A DNA stretch of 13,552 nt from Oscillospiraceae bacterium (lineage in GTDB: Bacteria; Bacillota; Clostridia; Oscillospirales; Acutalibacteraceae), in contig JAQXMV010000223.1 in NCBI GenBank assembly GCA_029013165.1, forward strand, positions 1-13,552. The letters run 5' to 3'. The notes below the pieces were generated by a model. That model saw only the letters and a program-made list of their open reading frames with translations, made no database searches and was not told the origin of the DNA. Every line of letters begins with the position of its first letter. The stretch's first letter is position 1. The position numbers were made by a program, and so were the translations under genes. Shown here in pieces: positions 1-7,076 of the stretch.

Positions 1-85
1 CGCCGCCGGGTTGCCACCTTTCCCTTTTGTCACACAAAAAAGCTCGCTCTTCAACCTACCCGTTAAATATGCGGCGCAAAAGAAT

Positions 86-111
86 AGCGATGCTGTCTTT
101 TCAGCACCGCT
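86..111 (-). terminator. Hairpin terminator downstream of the aldo/keto reductase
   Basis: Positions 86-95 and 102-111 form a 10-bp stem with a 6-nt loop. Read on the minus strand the only non-Watson-Crick pair is a G-U; on the plus strand it is an A/C mismatch, so the structure favours minus-strand RNA. It is followed on the minus strand by a U-rich stretch (ATTCTTTT). It lies 27 nt past the stop of the minus-strand reductase, where a rho-independent terminator would be expected. The U tract is interrupted, so efficiency is uncertain. Confidence 0.55.
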
Positions 112-137
112 TTCCCTCTTATGTAGTTTTATGCCAA

Positions 138-1232
138 TCAATCCAGAGAGCACTTCTTCAGCCACTTGGTGATCTCGATTTTCTGCGGACAGGCTTTCTC
201 ACACTGCTTGCATTTTATGCAGTCGGCGGCCTTTCCGGCTTTGTCGGTGGCTGCGGAGAAATACTCCTTGTAGTCCGTTTCTCCGGTGATCTTTTTGTTG
301 TGGGCGGCGAAGTATTCCGGTATGGGAATGTCTTTCGGGCAGCCGGCTGTGCAGTACCGACAGGCAGTACAGGGGACAATTTTGCTGTTTTTGATCAGCG
401 TTTTGGCTTTCATCAGCATTTCTTTTTCGCCGTCGGTGATGGGTGTGAAGTTCTTCATATAGGACATATTGTCCTCCAGCTGAGCCATGTCGGACATGCC
501 GCTGAGCACCATAATGACGCCCGGCAGAGATGCGGCGAACCGGACAGCCCAGGAAGCAGGGGACATGTGCTCCTCTTTGTTTTTCATCATGTCACTGACG
601 ATTTTCGGCACATTGGCCAGGGCGCCGCCTTTCACAGGCTCCATAACGATGATGTCTTTGCCGTGTTTGCGGGCCACCTCATAGCATTTGCGCGACTGAA
701 TTCTCATATTATCCCAGTCCAGATAGTTGATCTGAAGCTGAACAAATTCCATTTCGGGATGACGGGTCAGGATTTTGTCGAGGACTCTGGCACTGTCATG
801 GAAAGAAAAGCCGAGACGCTTGATTTCTCCGGTCTTTTTCTTCTCCAGCAGATAGTCGAAAACACCCAGCTTTTCCGCCTTGACCAGATAGACGGCATTC
901 ATGGCGTGGAGCAGATAATAGTCGAAATAATCCACATGACATTTTGCTTTTTGCTCCTCAAAAATGCGCGGAACATCGGCTTTTTTCTTGACTGTTCCCA
1001 TGGGCATTTTGCTGGCGAGCAGGAAGCTGTCGCGGTCATGCCGGTCGGCCAGACAGGTGCCGACAATTTTTTCGCTTTGGCCGTCGTGATACATATAGGC
1101 CGTGTCAAAATAGGTAAAGCCCTCATCAAGGAAGCGGTCAAACATCTTTTTGGTTTCGTCGGTGTTGATGTCACCGTTGTTTTTTTTATCGTTCAGGGGC
1201 AGTCTCATGCATCCGAATCCGAGCTTTTTCAT
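138..1232 (-). CDS. Aldo/keto reductase with C-terminal 2x[4Fe-4S] ferredoxin domain
   Basis: This 364-residue cytoplasmic oxidoreductase joins an AKR (beta/alpha)8 barrel to a ferredoxin-like tail. In the barrel the AKR catalytic tetrad is visible: D43 and Y48 (in FDTAYMYHDG), K75 (LLASK) and H109 (YYLLH). The C-terminal part carries two complete cluster motifs of the form CxxCxxCxxxCP: C288/C291/C294/C298 and C338/C341/C344/C348. This fused architecture is common in anaerobic Clostridia. It probably exchanges electrons between NAD(P)H or ferredoxin and an unknown carbonyl substrate; the substrate cannot be read from the sequence. The ATG is preceded by a strong AAAAGGAGG site (1241-1249), which fixes the start. 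The gene stands alone, divergent from the TRAP transporter genes, with its own promoter and a terminator-like hairpin. Family assignment is firm; physiological role is open. Confidence 0.93.
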   Translation of the reverse strand: MKKLGFGCMRLPLNDKKNNGDINTDETKKMFDRFLDEGFTYFDTAYMYHDGQSEKIVGTCLADRHDRDSFLLASKMPMGTVKKKADVPRIFEEQKAKCHVDYFDYYLLHAMNAVYLVKAEKLGVFDYLLEKKKTGEIKRLGFSFHDSARVLDKILTRHPEMEFVQLQINYLDWDNMRIQSRKCYEVARKHGKDIIVMEPVKGGALANVPKIVSDMMKNKEEHMSPASWAVRFAASLPGVIMVLSGMSDMAQLEDNMSYMKNFTPITDGEKEMLMKAKTLIKNSKIVPCTACRYCTAGCPKDIPIPEYFAAHNKKITGETDYKEYFSAATDKAGKAADCIKCKQCEKACPQKIEITKWLKKCSLD

Positions 1233-1264
1233 TTAATGTTCCTCCTTTTGCTTGTGATAGGTAC

Positions 1265-1292
1265 ATTATAACACATTGTCTGTTTATTGCAA
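1265..1292 (-). promoter_or_regulatory. Promoter of the aldo/keto reductase gene
   Basis: On the minus strand a -35 box TTGCAA (1287-1292) and a perfect -10 box TATAAT (1265-1270) are separated by 16 bp. The -10 is preceded by TGT, matching the extended -10 (TGN) motif. It lies 33 bp upstream of the reductase ATG. This is a sequence match to the sigma-A consensus; no operator was recognised. Confidence 0.75.
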
Positions 1293-1343
1293 GGGCACCG
1301 GGGAGAGTTGTTATCAAATATTACAAAAGTTATTATTTTCCCC

Positions 1344-1373
1344 TTGACAAGACTGTGATAAATATATTAAAAT
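1344..1373 (+). promoter_or_regulatory. Promoter of the TAXI receptor gene
   Basis: A perfect -35 TTGACA (1344-1349) is followed after 18 bp by TAAAAT (1368-1373), one base from the -10 consensus. Transcription would start near 1380, giving a 5' leader of about 55 nt that opens almost immediately with the hairpin at 1385-1405. It is back to back with the reductase promoter; about 50 bp separate the two -35 boxes. Confidence 0.7.
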
Positions 1374-1384
1374 TATAGAGAAAA

Positions 1385-1419
1385 GACCACCCTTTCGGGG
1401 CGGTCAAATAATTTTTTTT
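1385..1419 (+). promoter_or_regulatory. 5'-leader hairpin followed by a T8 run
   Basis: GACCACCC (1385-1392) pairs with GGGGCGGTC-type sequence (1398-1405): a 3-bp and a 4-bp GC-rich helix around one A/C mismatch, with a 5-nt TTTCG loop. Six bases later comes an uninterrupted run of eight T (1412-1419), and then the ribosome binding site GGAGG (1423-1427). Because the predicted transcription start is about 5 nt upstream, the hairpin would sit at the extreme 5' end of the mRNA. It could be an early attenuator or a 5' stabilising stem. It cannot terminate an upstream gene, since the neighbour is divergent. Structure is seen; function is inferred. Confidence 0.45.
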
Positions 1420-1435
1420 AATGGAGGAAACAAAC

Positions 1436-2461
1436 ATGAAAAAATTTTTAGCGGTTTTCCTTGCTGCTCTGATGCTCTTCAGTCTTGCCGCCTGCGGCGG
1501 AGACGGCTCGGATACCACCACTGCCGCCGGCACTTCGGATACCACAGCAGCTCCCGTTGAGCCCGGCACCGAAACCATCGCCAATATCACAGTCGGCACC
1601 GGCGGAACAACCGGTACATACTATGCTTTCACCACTGCCGTCGGTCAGCTTCTGAATACCGACAGCTACAAATTCACAGTGGTTTCCACCGGCGGTTCTC
1701 AGGCCAATATCGAAATGATTGAGGACGGCGAGGCACAGATGGCTATTGTGCAGAACGATGTTATGAACTACGCTTATGAAGGCACCAACGGCTTCACCGC
1801 CGCTATCAAGGACTTTTCCGTCATCGGCTGCGTTTATTCTGAGGTTTGCCAGATCGTGGCCAGAAAAGATTCCGGCATTAAGACCGTAGCTGATCTCAAG
1901 GGCAAAAGCGTAGCCGTCGGCGACGCAGGCTCAGGCGTATACTACAACGCGACCCAGATCCTTGCCGCTGCCGGTATCGACATCGACAAGGATATCAAAA
2001 AGACTGCTGCTTCTTTCGGTGATTCCGCAACGGCTCTCAAGGACGGCTCCATCGACGCCGCTTTCATCACCGCAGGTACGCCCACAACGGCTATTACAGA
2101 CCTTGCCACCACCACCGATGTTGTTGTCGTTGATCTCGGTGATGAGGTTATCGCAAAGCTCAAGGCAGATTATCCCTTCTATTCCGAGTACACTTATTCT
2201 TCTGCAGACTATGATTTCATTGCAGACGGAGACGGTGCCAAGACCGTTGCCATCAAGGCCACCTTCATCGTTTCCAATAAGATGAGCGAGGATCAGGCTT
2301 ATTCCATCACAAAGGATCTTTGGGAGAAGCAGGAGGAAATCGCTGCTGCTCATGCCAAGGGCAAGGAAATGAGCAAGGATTCCGCTGTTTCCGCCGTGGG
2401 TAATGTACCTCTTCATCCCGGTGCAGAGAAGTATTATAAGGAAATCGGTATTATCAAATAA
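1436..2461 (+). CDS. TAXI-family TRAP transporter substrate-binding lipoprotein
   Basis: This is the extracytoplasmic solute receptor of a TRAP transporter of the TAXI (TRAP-associated extracytoplasmic immunogenic) class, about 341 residues. It starts with MKKF, a hydrophobic signal segment and a lipobox ending LAAC, so C20 would be lipidated and the protein anchored outside the membrane. A Thr/Ala/Asp-rich linker (about 22-50) precedes the binding domain. The domain opens with the TAXI-typical TVGTGGTTGTYYAF, and the C-terminus carries the family signature PLHPGAEKYYKEIGIIK. An ATG 15 bp upstream in frame (1421) is not used, because it overlaps the ribosome binding site GGAGG (1423-1427); the ATG at 1436 has ideal spacing. 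Characterised TAXI receptors bind glutamate or related acids, but the ligand here cannot be assigned. The matching permease follows 431 bp downstream. Confidence 0.92.
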   Translation: MKKFLAVFLAALMLFSLAACGGDGSDTTTAAGTSDTTAAPVEPGTETIANITVGTGGTTGTYYAFTTAVGQLLNTDSYKFTVVSTGGSQANIEMIEDGEAQMAIVQNDVMNYAYEGTNGFTAAIKDFSVIGCVYSEVCQIVARKDSGIKTVADLKGKSVAVGDAGSGVYYNATQILAAAGIDIDKDIKKTAASFGDSATALKDGSIDAAFITAGTPTTAITDLATTTDVVVVDLGDEVIAKLKADYPFYSEYTYSSADYDFIADGDGAKTVAIKATFIVSNKMSEDQAYSITKDLWEKQEEIAAAHAKGKEMSKDSAVSAVGNVPLHPGAEKYYKEIGIIK

Positions 2462-2497
2462 TCTTACCGGCAATATTTCAAAAACAGTAACTTTCAT

Positions 2498-2528
2498 GGC
2501 TGTCACTGCTTTTTCGGCAGTGGCAGCC
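2498..2528 (+). repeat. Strong stem-loop after the TAXI receptor gene
   Basis: GGCTG (2498-2502) pairs with CAGCC (2524-2528), T2503 pairs with G2523 as a wobble, and CACTGC (2504-2509) pairs with GCAGTG (2517-2522). This makes a 12-bp stem with a 7-nt loop. It begins 37 nt after the receptor stop codon. No T run follows on either strand, so it does not look like a standard intrinsic terminator. A 3' stabilising or processing structure that keeps receptor mRNA in excess over permease mRNA is a reasonable inference. Confidence 0.6.
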
Positions 2529-2531
2529 TAA

Positions 2532-2705
2532 AGGAACCTCTGAACAGATCACAGCATACACTTTGATGCACAGCTTACTTGCCAGTTTTCCGTCATATCG
2601 CACAAAAGTTGCTTGAAATCCGTCAGGATCCCTGCGCAGCTTTTGCACAATTTGACGAAATATTTGACGGCGTATTCTGCACATCAGATTGATTCAGAGC
2701 TTCCT
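2532..2705. mobile_element. MITE-like imperfect palindrome with terminal inverted repeats
   Basis: The left end AGGAACCTCTGAA (2532-2544) and the right end TTCAGAGCTTCCT (2693-2705) are inverted copies, matching at 12 of 13 positions. Inside, a second pair of inverted arms (2591-2612 and 2636-2657) matches at 17 of 22 positions, with mostly transition differences that still allow G-U pairs in RNA. Both pairs centre near 2620, where a GGATCC palindrome lies (2626-2631). The whole 174-bp block can therefore fold as one long hairpin. Size, terminal inverted repeats and lack of a convincing gene fit a non-autonomous MITE or similar dispersed palindrome. TA-rich sequence flanks both ends, but no clear target duplication could be fixed. 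No second copy occurs in the window. Confidence 0.55.
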
Positions 2706-2731
2706 AAAAGAATCATTGCGAAGTTTTGGCT

Positions 2732-2762
2732 TCATAGACATGGCCGCAGGCGATGTCTATGA
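2732..2762 (+). terminator. Hairpin upstream of the TRAP permease, terminator-like
   Basis: TCATAGACAT (2732-2741) pairs perfectly with ATGTCTATGA (2753-2762). Inside, GCC (2743-2745) can pair with GGC (2749-2751) over a GCA loop, with a single G/G opposition between the two helices. Four T at 2767-2770 and further T-rich sequence follow. It could partly terminate transcription coming from the receptor gene. The remaining 130 bp up to the permease show no recognisable element apart from its ribosome binding site. Confidence 0.4.
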
Positions 2763-2892
2763 GAGCTTTTATTCATTTTAACCGTTGATTTTCAAAAGAA
2801 CACTCTGCTGTGAAAAGGGGCGGTTGTTTTGAAAGGGAAAGCTCGCACCTGTTTTTGTCATTCAATGCAATAAAACAAAAGGAGGAAAAACT

Positions 2893-5013
2893 TTGGACGA
2901 AAATAAAACCTATCTGGAAGCCGAAGAAGAGGAAGTTGACGCCGACGCCATCATGGCGGAATATGACCGTGAAAGCAATACCCGTGTTTTCACCGGCTGG
3001 CGGAAAACCGTAATCACCGCCATCATGGCGCTTTTCAGCGTCTATATGGTCTCTATGGCTCTTGTTTTCCAGAACGCCACAAAGTATACCAAGCTCACAA
3101 CTTTCATGGCCTTTATCCTTTTTATCGGCTATCTCATCTTCCCGGCATACAAGAAGCAGACCAAGAAAATCAATTATGTTCCTTTTTATGACATCATTCT
3201 CGCCGTTGGCGGCGCCGCTTCGTTTTTGTATTATACGATCTTTCAGAATGAAATTATTTTCATGTCGCGCAGAATCGGAACGCTGCAGATCGTTATTGCG
3301 CTGATTGCCATTGTGCTTCTCGTGGAGCTCTGCCGACGGGCAGTTGGATTGCCAATCATTTTTGTCGCCGGTGCCTTTGTTGCCTATGCGGCCGTGAAAG
3401 CCTTTACGAGTAATCCCAACACGGCTTTGAGGAGTTTGGTTTACAGCCTTTATTATGATGTTGCCAATGGACTGTTCTCCACTCCCGTTTATGTCTGTAC
3501 CACATTTATCGTTTTGTTTATCATTCTCGGCTCTCTGCTGGAAAAGACGGGCATCGGCACTTTCTTCGTTGATCTTGCCAATTCCGTTGCCGGCTCTTCC
3601 GTGGGTGGACCGGCCAAGGTCGCCGTTATCTCCAGCGCCCTGGAGGGTATGTATTCCGGCTCTTCCGTGGCCAATACCGTTGGTTCCGGCTCCATCACAA
3701 TCCCCATGATGAAAAAGACCGGCTACAAGCCGGAGTTTGCTGCTGCCGTGGAGGCGGCGGCCTCCACGGGCGGACAGATCATGCCGCCGATTATGGGCGC
3801 CGCAGCTTTCCTGATGTCGGAAATTACAGAGACCCCTTATTCCGTCATCGCGGTCACGGCTATTCTGCCGGCAGTGCTTTATTTCACCGGCATTTTCATG
3901 ATGATCCATTTCGAGGCTAAAAAGCTGGGCCTGAAGGGTCTGCCGAAAGACGCCATCCCCAATTTCTTCAAGCTCATTGCCAAAAACGGCTATCTCCTTT
4001 TACCCATTGTTCTGCTGGTTATCGCCATGAACTATTTCAGTGCCGGAATTTCCGCCTGTTTTGCGATTCTCGGCTCGCTGATCGTTTCTTTGGTTCCCAA
4101 AGAGCTGAACCGTCAGAATCTCTGGAGACTGGTTTTTCCGCTGATTCCCGTTGCGGTGCTTTTGGGACTTTGGCTTCCCTTTGGAATTTCCAATATGAGT
4201 AATGCCATTCTGGCCTCTATGGTTGTCTGCGTGGCGATCTCATTTTTCACCAAGGATACGACAACGCTCACGCCGGGTGTGGTTGTTCAGTCTCTTGAAA
4301 ACGGTGCGAAAAATACCGTCGGTGTTGCCGTGGCCTGCGGCATGGCAGGTCTCATCAGCGGCGTTGTCACCATGACGGCTCTCGGTCAGCTGCTGATTAA
4401 TACCTTGGTTCCCATTGCGGAAAACAGCACCTTCCTGGCACTGTTCCTGACGATGATATGCTGTATCGTTCTGGGTATGGGCGTTCCTACCACGGCAAAC
4501 TATGTGATCATGGCAACCATCACCGCACCCATTCTGATCAAGATGGGTCTGCCCGTGCTGGCGGCACACATGTTCGTGTTCTATTTCGGTATCGTTGCCG
4601 ATATTACGCCGCCGGTGGCTCTCGCGGCTTATGCCGGCTCGGCAATCGCAAAATCCAATCCCTTAAAGACAGGTGTCACGGCCACAAGGCTTGCCATCAC
4701 CGCTTTCATTGTGCCTTATATCTTTGCTTATAATCCCCATATGCTGCTCATCGACGCCCAGTGGTACGATGTGGTGCAGATCGTCATCACATCACTGATC
4801 GGTATTTTCGGCGTCTCAGCAGGCATGGAGGGCTTCATGTTCAGAAAATGCCCCTGGTGGCAGAGGATCCTGTGTCTCGGCGCCGGTCTCATGTGCATCA
4901 TACCGGAGCTCTTTACGGATATCGCCGGTATTGCCGTTATTGTGCTGGTCATTGTGATTCAGAAGATCATGAACAAAAAGCAAAACTCACCCCTTCAGGG
5001 AAAGACTGCCTGA
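2893..5013 (+). CDS. Fused TRAP transporter permease (TAXI type, 4TM/12TM)
   Basis: This 706-residue polytopic inner-membrane protein combines the small (DctQ-like) and large (DctM-like) TRAP permease subunits, the arrangement usual for TAXI systems. It would import the receptor's ligand using an ion gradient. After an acidic cytoplasmic N-terminus (about 1-35), hydrophobic segments run from about 38 to 170 (Q-like part) and then through the DctM-like part. Conserved stretches include GSGSITIPMMKKTGY (264-278), GGQIMPPIMGAAAFL (293-307), LGMGVPTTANYVI (about 527) and VADITPPVALAAYAGSAIA (about 568). The start is a TTG, supported by AAAAGGAGG (2877-2885) with a 7-nt spacer; no ATG lies close by in frame with a comparable site. 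The protein is full length for the family. The 431-bp gap to the receptor gene is unusually long for a TRAP operon and is largely occupied by hairpins and a MITE-like block. Confidence 0.93.
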   Translation: MDENKTYLEAEEEEVDADAIMAEYDRESNTRVFTGWRKTVITAIMALFSVYMVSMALVFQNATKYTKLTTFMAFILFIGYLIFPAYKKQTKKINYVPFYDIILAVGGAASFLYYTIFQNEIIFMSRRIGTLQIVIALIAIVLLVELCRRAVGLPIIFVAGAFVAYAAVKAFTSNPNTALRSLVYSLYYDVANGLFSTPVYVCTTFIVLFIILGSLLEKTGIGTFFVDLANSVAGSSVGGPAKVAVISSALEGMYSGSSVANTVGSGSITIPMMKKTGYKPEFAAAVEAAASTGGQIMPPIMGAAAFLMSEITETPYSVIAVTAILPAVLYFTGIFMMIHFEAKKLGLKGLPKDAIPNFFKLIAKNGYLLLPIVLLVIAMNYFSAGISACFAILGSLIVSLVPKELNRQNLWRLVFPLIPVAVLLGLWLPFGISNMSNAILASMVVCVAISFFTKDTTTLTPGVVVQSLENGAKNTVGVAVACGMAGLISGVVTMTALGQLLINTLVPIAENSTFLALFLTMICCIVLGMGVPTTANYVIMATITAPILIKMGLPVLAAHMFVFYFGIVADITPPVALAAYAGSAIAKSNPLKTGVTATRLAITAFIVPYIFAYNPHMLLIDAQWYDVVQIVITSLIGIFGVSAGMEGFMFRKCPWWQRILCLGAGLMCIIPELFTDIAGIAVIVLVIVIQKIMNKKQNSPLQGKTA

Positions 5014-5020
5014 TCTATTT

Positions 5021-5049
5021 ACCGCCTGCTGTATTTTACGGTGGGCGGT
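5021..5049 (+). terminator. Terminator of the TRAP permease gene
   Basis: Bases 5021-5032 pair with 5038-5049 in a 12-bp stem (outer arms ACCGCC/GGCGGT, three G-U wobbles inside) with a 5-nt loop. It starts 8 nt after the permease stop codon. The downstream T content is interrupted (TTCAGCTTTT), so it is a probable but not ideal intrinsic terminator. Confidence 0.65.
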
Positions 5050-5411
5050 TTCAGCTTTTCGGGCAGGGCAGAGTAGGGCTGATCGGTGGGGAAACGGTGC
5101 TGTTTTCTTTTCGTGCAGGATGCCGCGGGGGCGGCGGCTTTCCCGTTACCGCGGCTCTGTATGAAAATCCACGGCTTATCCCTCGCTCGGTTTGACCGGC
5201 ACCAATTTCCCTAGAGTGCCTGAAACGCCGACCGATGAGATTTACAACACTTATTCGCTGTGAGTCGTCAATTCCAACAAAATGTTCGAAATGTGATGCA
5301 TAATTAATAATTTGTTAAAATGAAGTTAATGCAGAACCAAAAGATTTACAGTATTATACATTTGAGCAAGTATATTTCATTCATTTTTGCTTTCTGCAAG
5401 GAGGAATTTTT
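5050..5411. other. Intergenic region without a recognisable gene
   Basis: About 360 bp with no convincing coding sequence on either strand. The first part is GC-rich and contains the perfect inverted repeat GCCGCGG (5122-5128) / CCGCGGC (5149-5155). The second part, from about 5280, is strongly AT-rich and probably holds the promoter of the next gene. Weak -10-like boxes TATTAT (5352-5357) and TATATT (5371-5376) and a -35-like TTTACA (5345-5350) are present, but none pair at standard spacing, so no promoter is assigned. AAGGAGGA (5398-5405) is the ribosome binding site of the following gene. Confidence 0.5.
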
Positions 5412-6989
5412 ATGAGAAAACTGGCCAAGAAAACCCTGTGTCTGATCCTGACTGTGCTGATGGCTTTTTCCGTTATGGCTTTCGGCGCATCGGCTTTGTA
5501 TTATGACAATGAATATCCCATCGTCATGGTCGGCGGAATGAGAGACGACCTCGTGGACGCCCAGGGAAACACGATCTATCCCTCCGATGTCAGCCTGGTA
5601 GAACAGTTTAAGTCCACCTTTGCCAAATGTACCATGGAAATGATCAAGGCATACGGCAGCGGCGACTGGTCAAAATATGCCGATGAATTTCACGATATGA
5701 TCGTTCCTGTCTTTGCCGCCATACAGATTGACGGTGACGGTGTCGTCAAGGACGGCTCCCATGCTAAGTGGACATGGACCAGGGAAACGCTGCTGAGAAA
5801 GACCTCCAACTACACCATGAGCGACTATGCCTTTGAATATGATTGGCGCGTCAGCTCCTATGATGTTGCCGATGTTCTGGCCCGGTATATTGACGATGTG
5901 CTGTATGTCACAGGCAAGGATAAGGTCAACCTGGTCGGCCGCTGTCTCGGTTCCAATATTGTGATGTGTTACTTTGAGAAATACGGTACCGATAAGGTCA
6001 ATACCTTTGTCTCCTATGTGGGCGGAGCCGAGGGCAACGCCATGATCGGCTCTCTTCTGATGGGCAATCTGGCTCTGGACTCCGATCATGTGTCAGCTTT
6101 TGCCACCAGCTTTTCCAATAACTTCGGCATTACCGGAGACCCGACGCTTGACGGAATGCTCACGGCCTTTGTGTCGCTGATCAATCAGGCTGAGCTTCTG
6201 GGAATCGGCACAGGCTTTGTCGAGGAAGTTTATGAGAACATAAAATATGATTTCATGCCCCGAACCTTGCGTGACACCTTTGCTTCTTTCGGTACGCTGT
6301 GGGACTGCTGTGCACCGGAATATTATGAGCAGGCCAAGGACTTCGTCTTCAATACACCGGAGCTGAAAGCCGAATATGCGCCCATGCTGGCTAAGGCAGA
6401 CCGCTATAACACCAACATCAAAACCCATGTGCGTGAGCTCCTCAAGGAGTATGCCAAGGAAATCAACATCGAGGTTGTGGCCAAGTATAACTGCGATATT
6501 TATCCCATTTATGAGGGCTGCGAGGTGCAGGGAGACGGTCTGATTGAGCTGGAGAGAATTTCCTACGGCGCCATGACCGTGAATATGGGTGAAACCCTGG
6601 ATGAAAAATATATCAGCCAGAGAAAAGAGCTGGGTCTGGATCAATACATATCGGCAGACAAGATCGTTGACGCCTCCACCTGTCTTTTTCGGGATCACAC
6701 ATGGTTCATCCGTGACCTGGAGCACATGAACTGGGCGGAAAGTGTTGACAATTATATCGTCGACATCATCAGAGCCGACGGAAAAATGACCGTATTCAGT
6801 GATAAGAATCATCCGCAGTATATGCAGTTTGATCATAACACCGGTGCGCTTTCACCGGTGACAGATGTCATACCCGACAGTGAGGATCGGTGGAACGGCG
6901 ATTTGCAGAGCTCCATTCTAATGCTGATTTTCCGAATATTAAAACTGCTGCCGAAATTCTTCAATCTGATCTTCGGCAAGCTGGGATAA
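5412..6989 (+). CDS. Secreted lipase/esterase-like alpha/beta hydrolase with Cys at the nucleophile position
   Basis: This 525-residue protein starts with a Sec signal peptide (MRKLAKK, hydrophobic core, likely cut near GASA, residues 25-28), so it acts outside the membrane. The pattern FEYDWR (141-146), a helix, then KVNLVGRCLGSN (171-182) matches the region before and around the nucleophile elbow of LCAT/PGAP1-like lipases, which normally read KVNLVGHSMGG. Here the elbow is G176-R177-C178-L179-G180, with Cys replacing Ser, as in dienelactone hydrolases. Possible catalytic histidines are H429 and H438 in DHTWFIRDLEH. The C-terminus (about 500-525) is a hydrophobic or amphipathic helix with Lys residues that may attach to membrane. 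The start has AAGGAGGA with a 7-nt spacer. It seems monocistronic, with a hairpin terminator shared with convergent prfB. Substrate is unknown; thiol hydrolase, acyltransferase and catalytically dead binding protein all remain possible. Confidence 0.75.
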   Translation: MRKLAKKTLCLILTVLMAFSVMAFGASALYYDNEYPIVMVGGMRDDLVDAQGNTIYPSDVSLVEQFKSTFAKCTMEMIKAYGSGDWSKYADEFHDMIVPVFAAIQIDGDGVVKDGSHAKWTWTRETLLRKTSNYTMSDYAFEYDWRVSSYDVADVLARYIDDVLYVTGKDKVNLVGRCLGSNIVMCYFEKYGTDKVNTFVSYVGGAEGNAMIGSLLMGNLALDSDHVSAFATSFSNNFGITGDPTLDGMLTAFVSLINQAELLGIGTGFVEEVYENIKYDFMPRTLRDTFASFGTLWDCCAPEYYEQAKDFVFNTPELKAEYAPMLAKADRYNTNIKTHVRELLKEYAKEINIEVVAKYNCDIYPIYEGCEVQGDGLIELERISYGAMTVNMGETLDEKYISQRKELGLDQYISADKIVDASTCLFRDHTWFIRDLEHMNWAESVDNYIVDIIRADGKMTVFSDKNHPQYMQFDHNTGALSPVTDVIPDSEDRWNGDLQSSILMLIFRILKLLPKFFNLIFGKLG

Positions 6990-7016
6990 TAGGATATTCG
7001 TATCATAAAAACATAT

Positions 7017-7048
7017 CGGCGCAAAAAGGAAAAATCCTTTTTGCGCCG
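7017..7048. terminator. Bidirectional terminator between the hydrolase and prfB
   Basis: CGGCGCAAAAAGGA (7017-7030) and TCCTTTTTGCGCCG (7035-7048) form a perfect 14-bp stem with an AAAA loop. The hairpin sits midway between two convergent stop codons (6989 and 7077), and moderately T-rich sequence follows on both strands (CTTGTACTTTTA on plus, ATATGTTTTTAT on minus). This placement fits a shared intrinsic terminator. Confidence 0.8.
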
Positions 7049-7076
7049 CTTGTACTTTTATGTTGGTTCGTCTCGC

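Noticed and set aside
27..1271. Plus-strand open frame of 414 codons
   Set aside because: It is antisense to the aldo/keto reductase, whose catalytic and cysteine motifs, promoter and ribosome binding site are on the minus strand. The plus-strand translation resembles no protein family and lacks a ribosome binding site.
1421..1435. Upstream in-frame ATG for the TAXI receptor
   Set aside because: This ATG overlaps the GGAGG that serves the ATG at 1436, and a start there would put charged residues ahead of an otherwise standard lipoprotein signal peptide.
2478..2684. Minus-strand 68-codon open frame inside the MITE-like block
   Set aside because: It consists almost entirely of the palindrome and adjoining hairpin, lacks a convincing ribosome binding site, and is better explained by the repeat. 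It was not called as a gene.
2773..3909. Minus-strand open frame of 378 codons
   Set aside because: It overlaps the TRAP permease on the opposite strand. The translation is His/Asn/Gly-rich and looks like the typical reverse shadow of a membrane protein gene.
4761..5195. Frame overlapping the permease 3' end and running into the intergenic region
   Set aside because: Most of it is out of frame within the permease; the part past 5013 crosses the terminator and has no start signal or recognisable domain.
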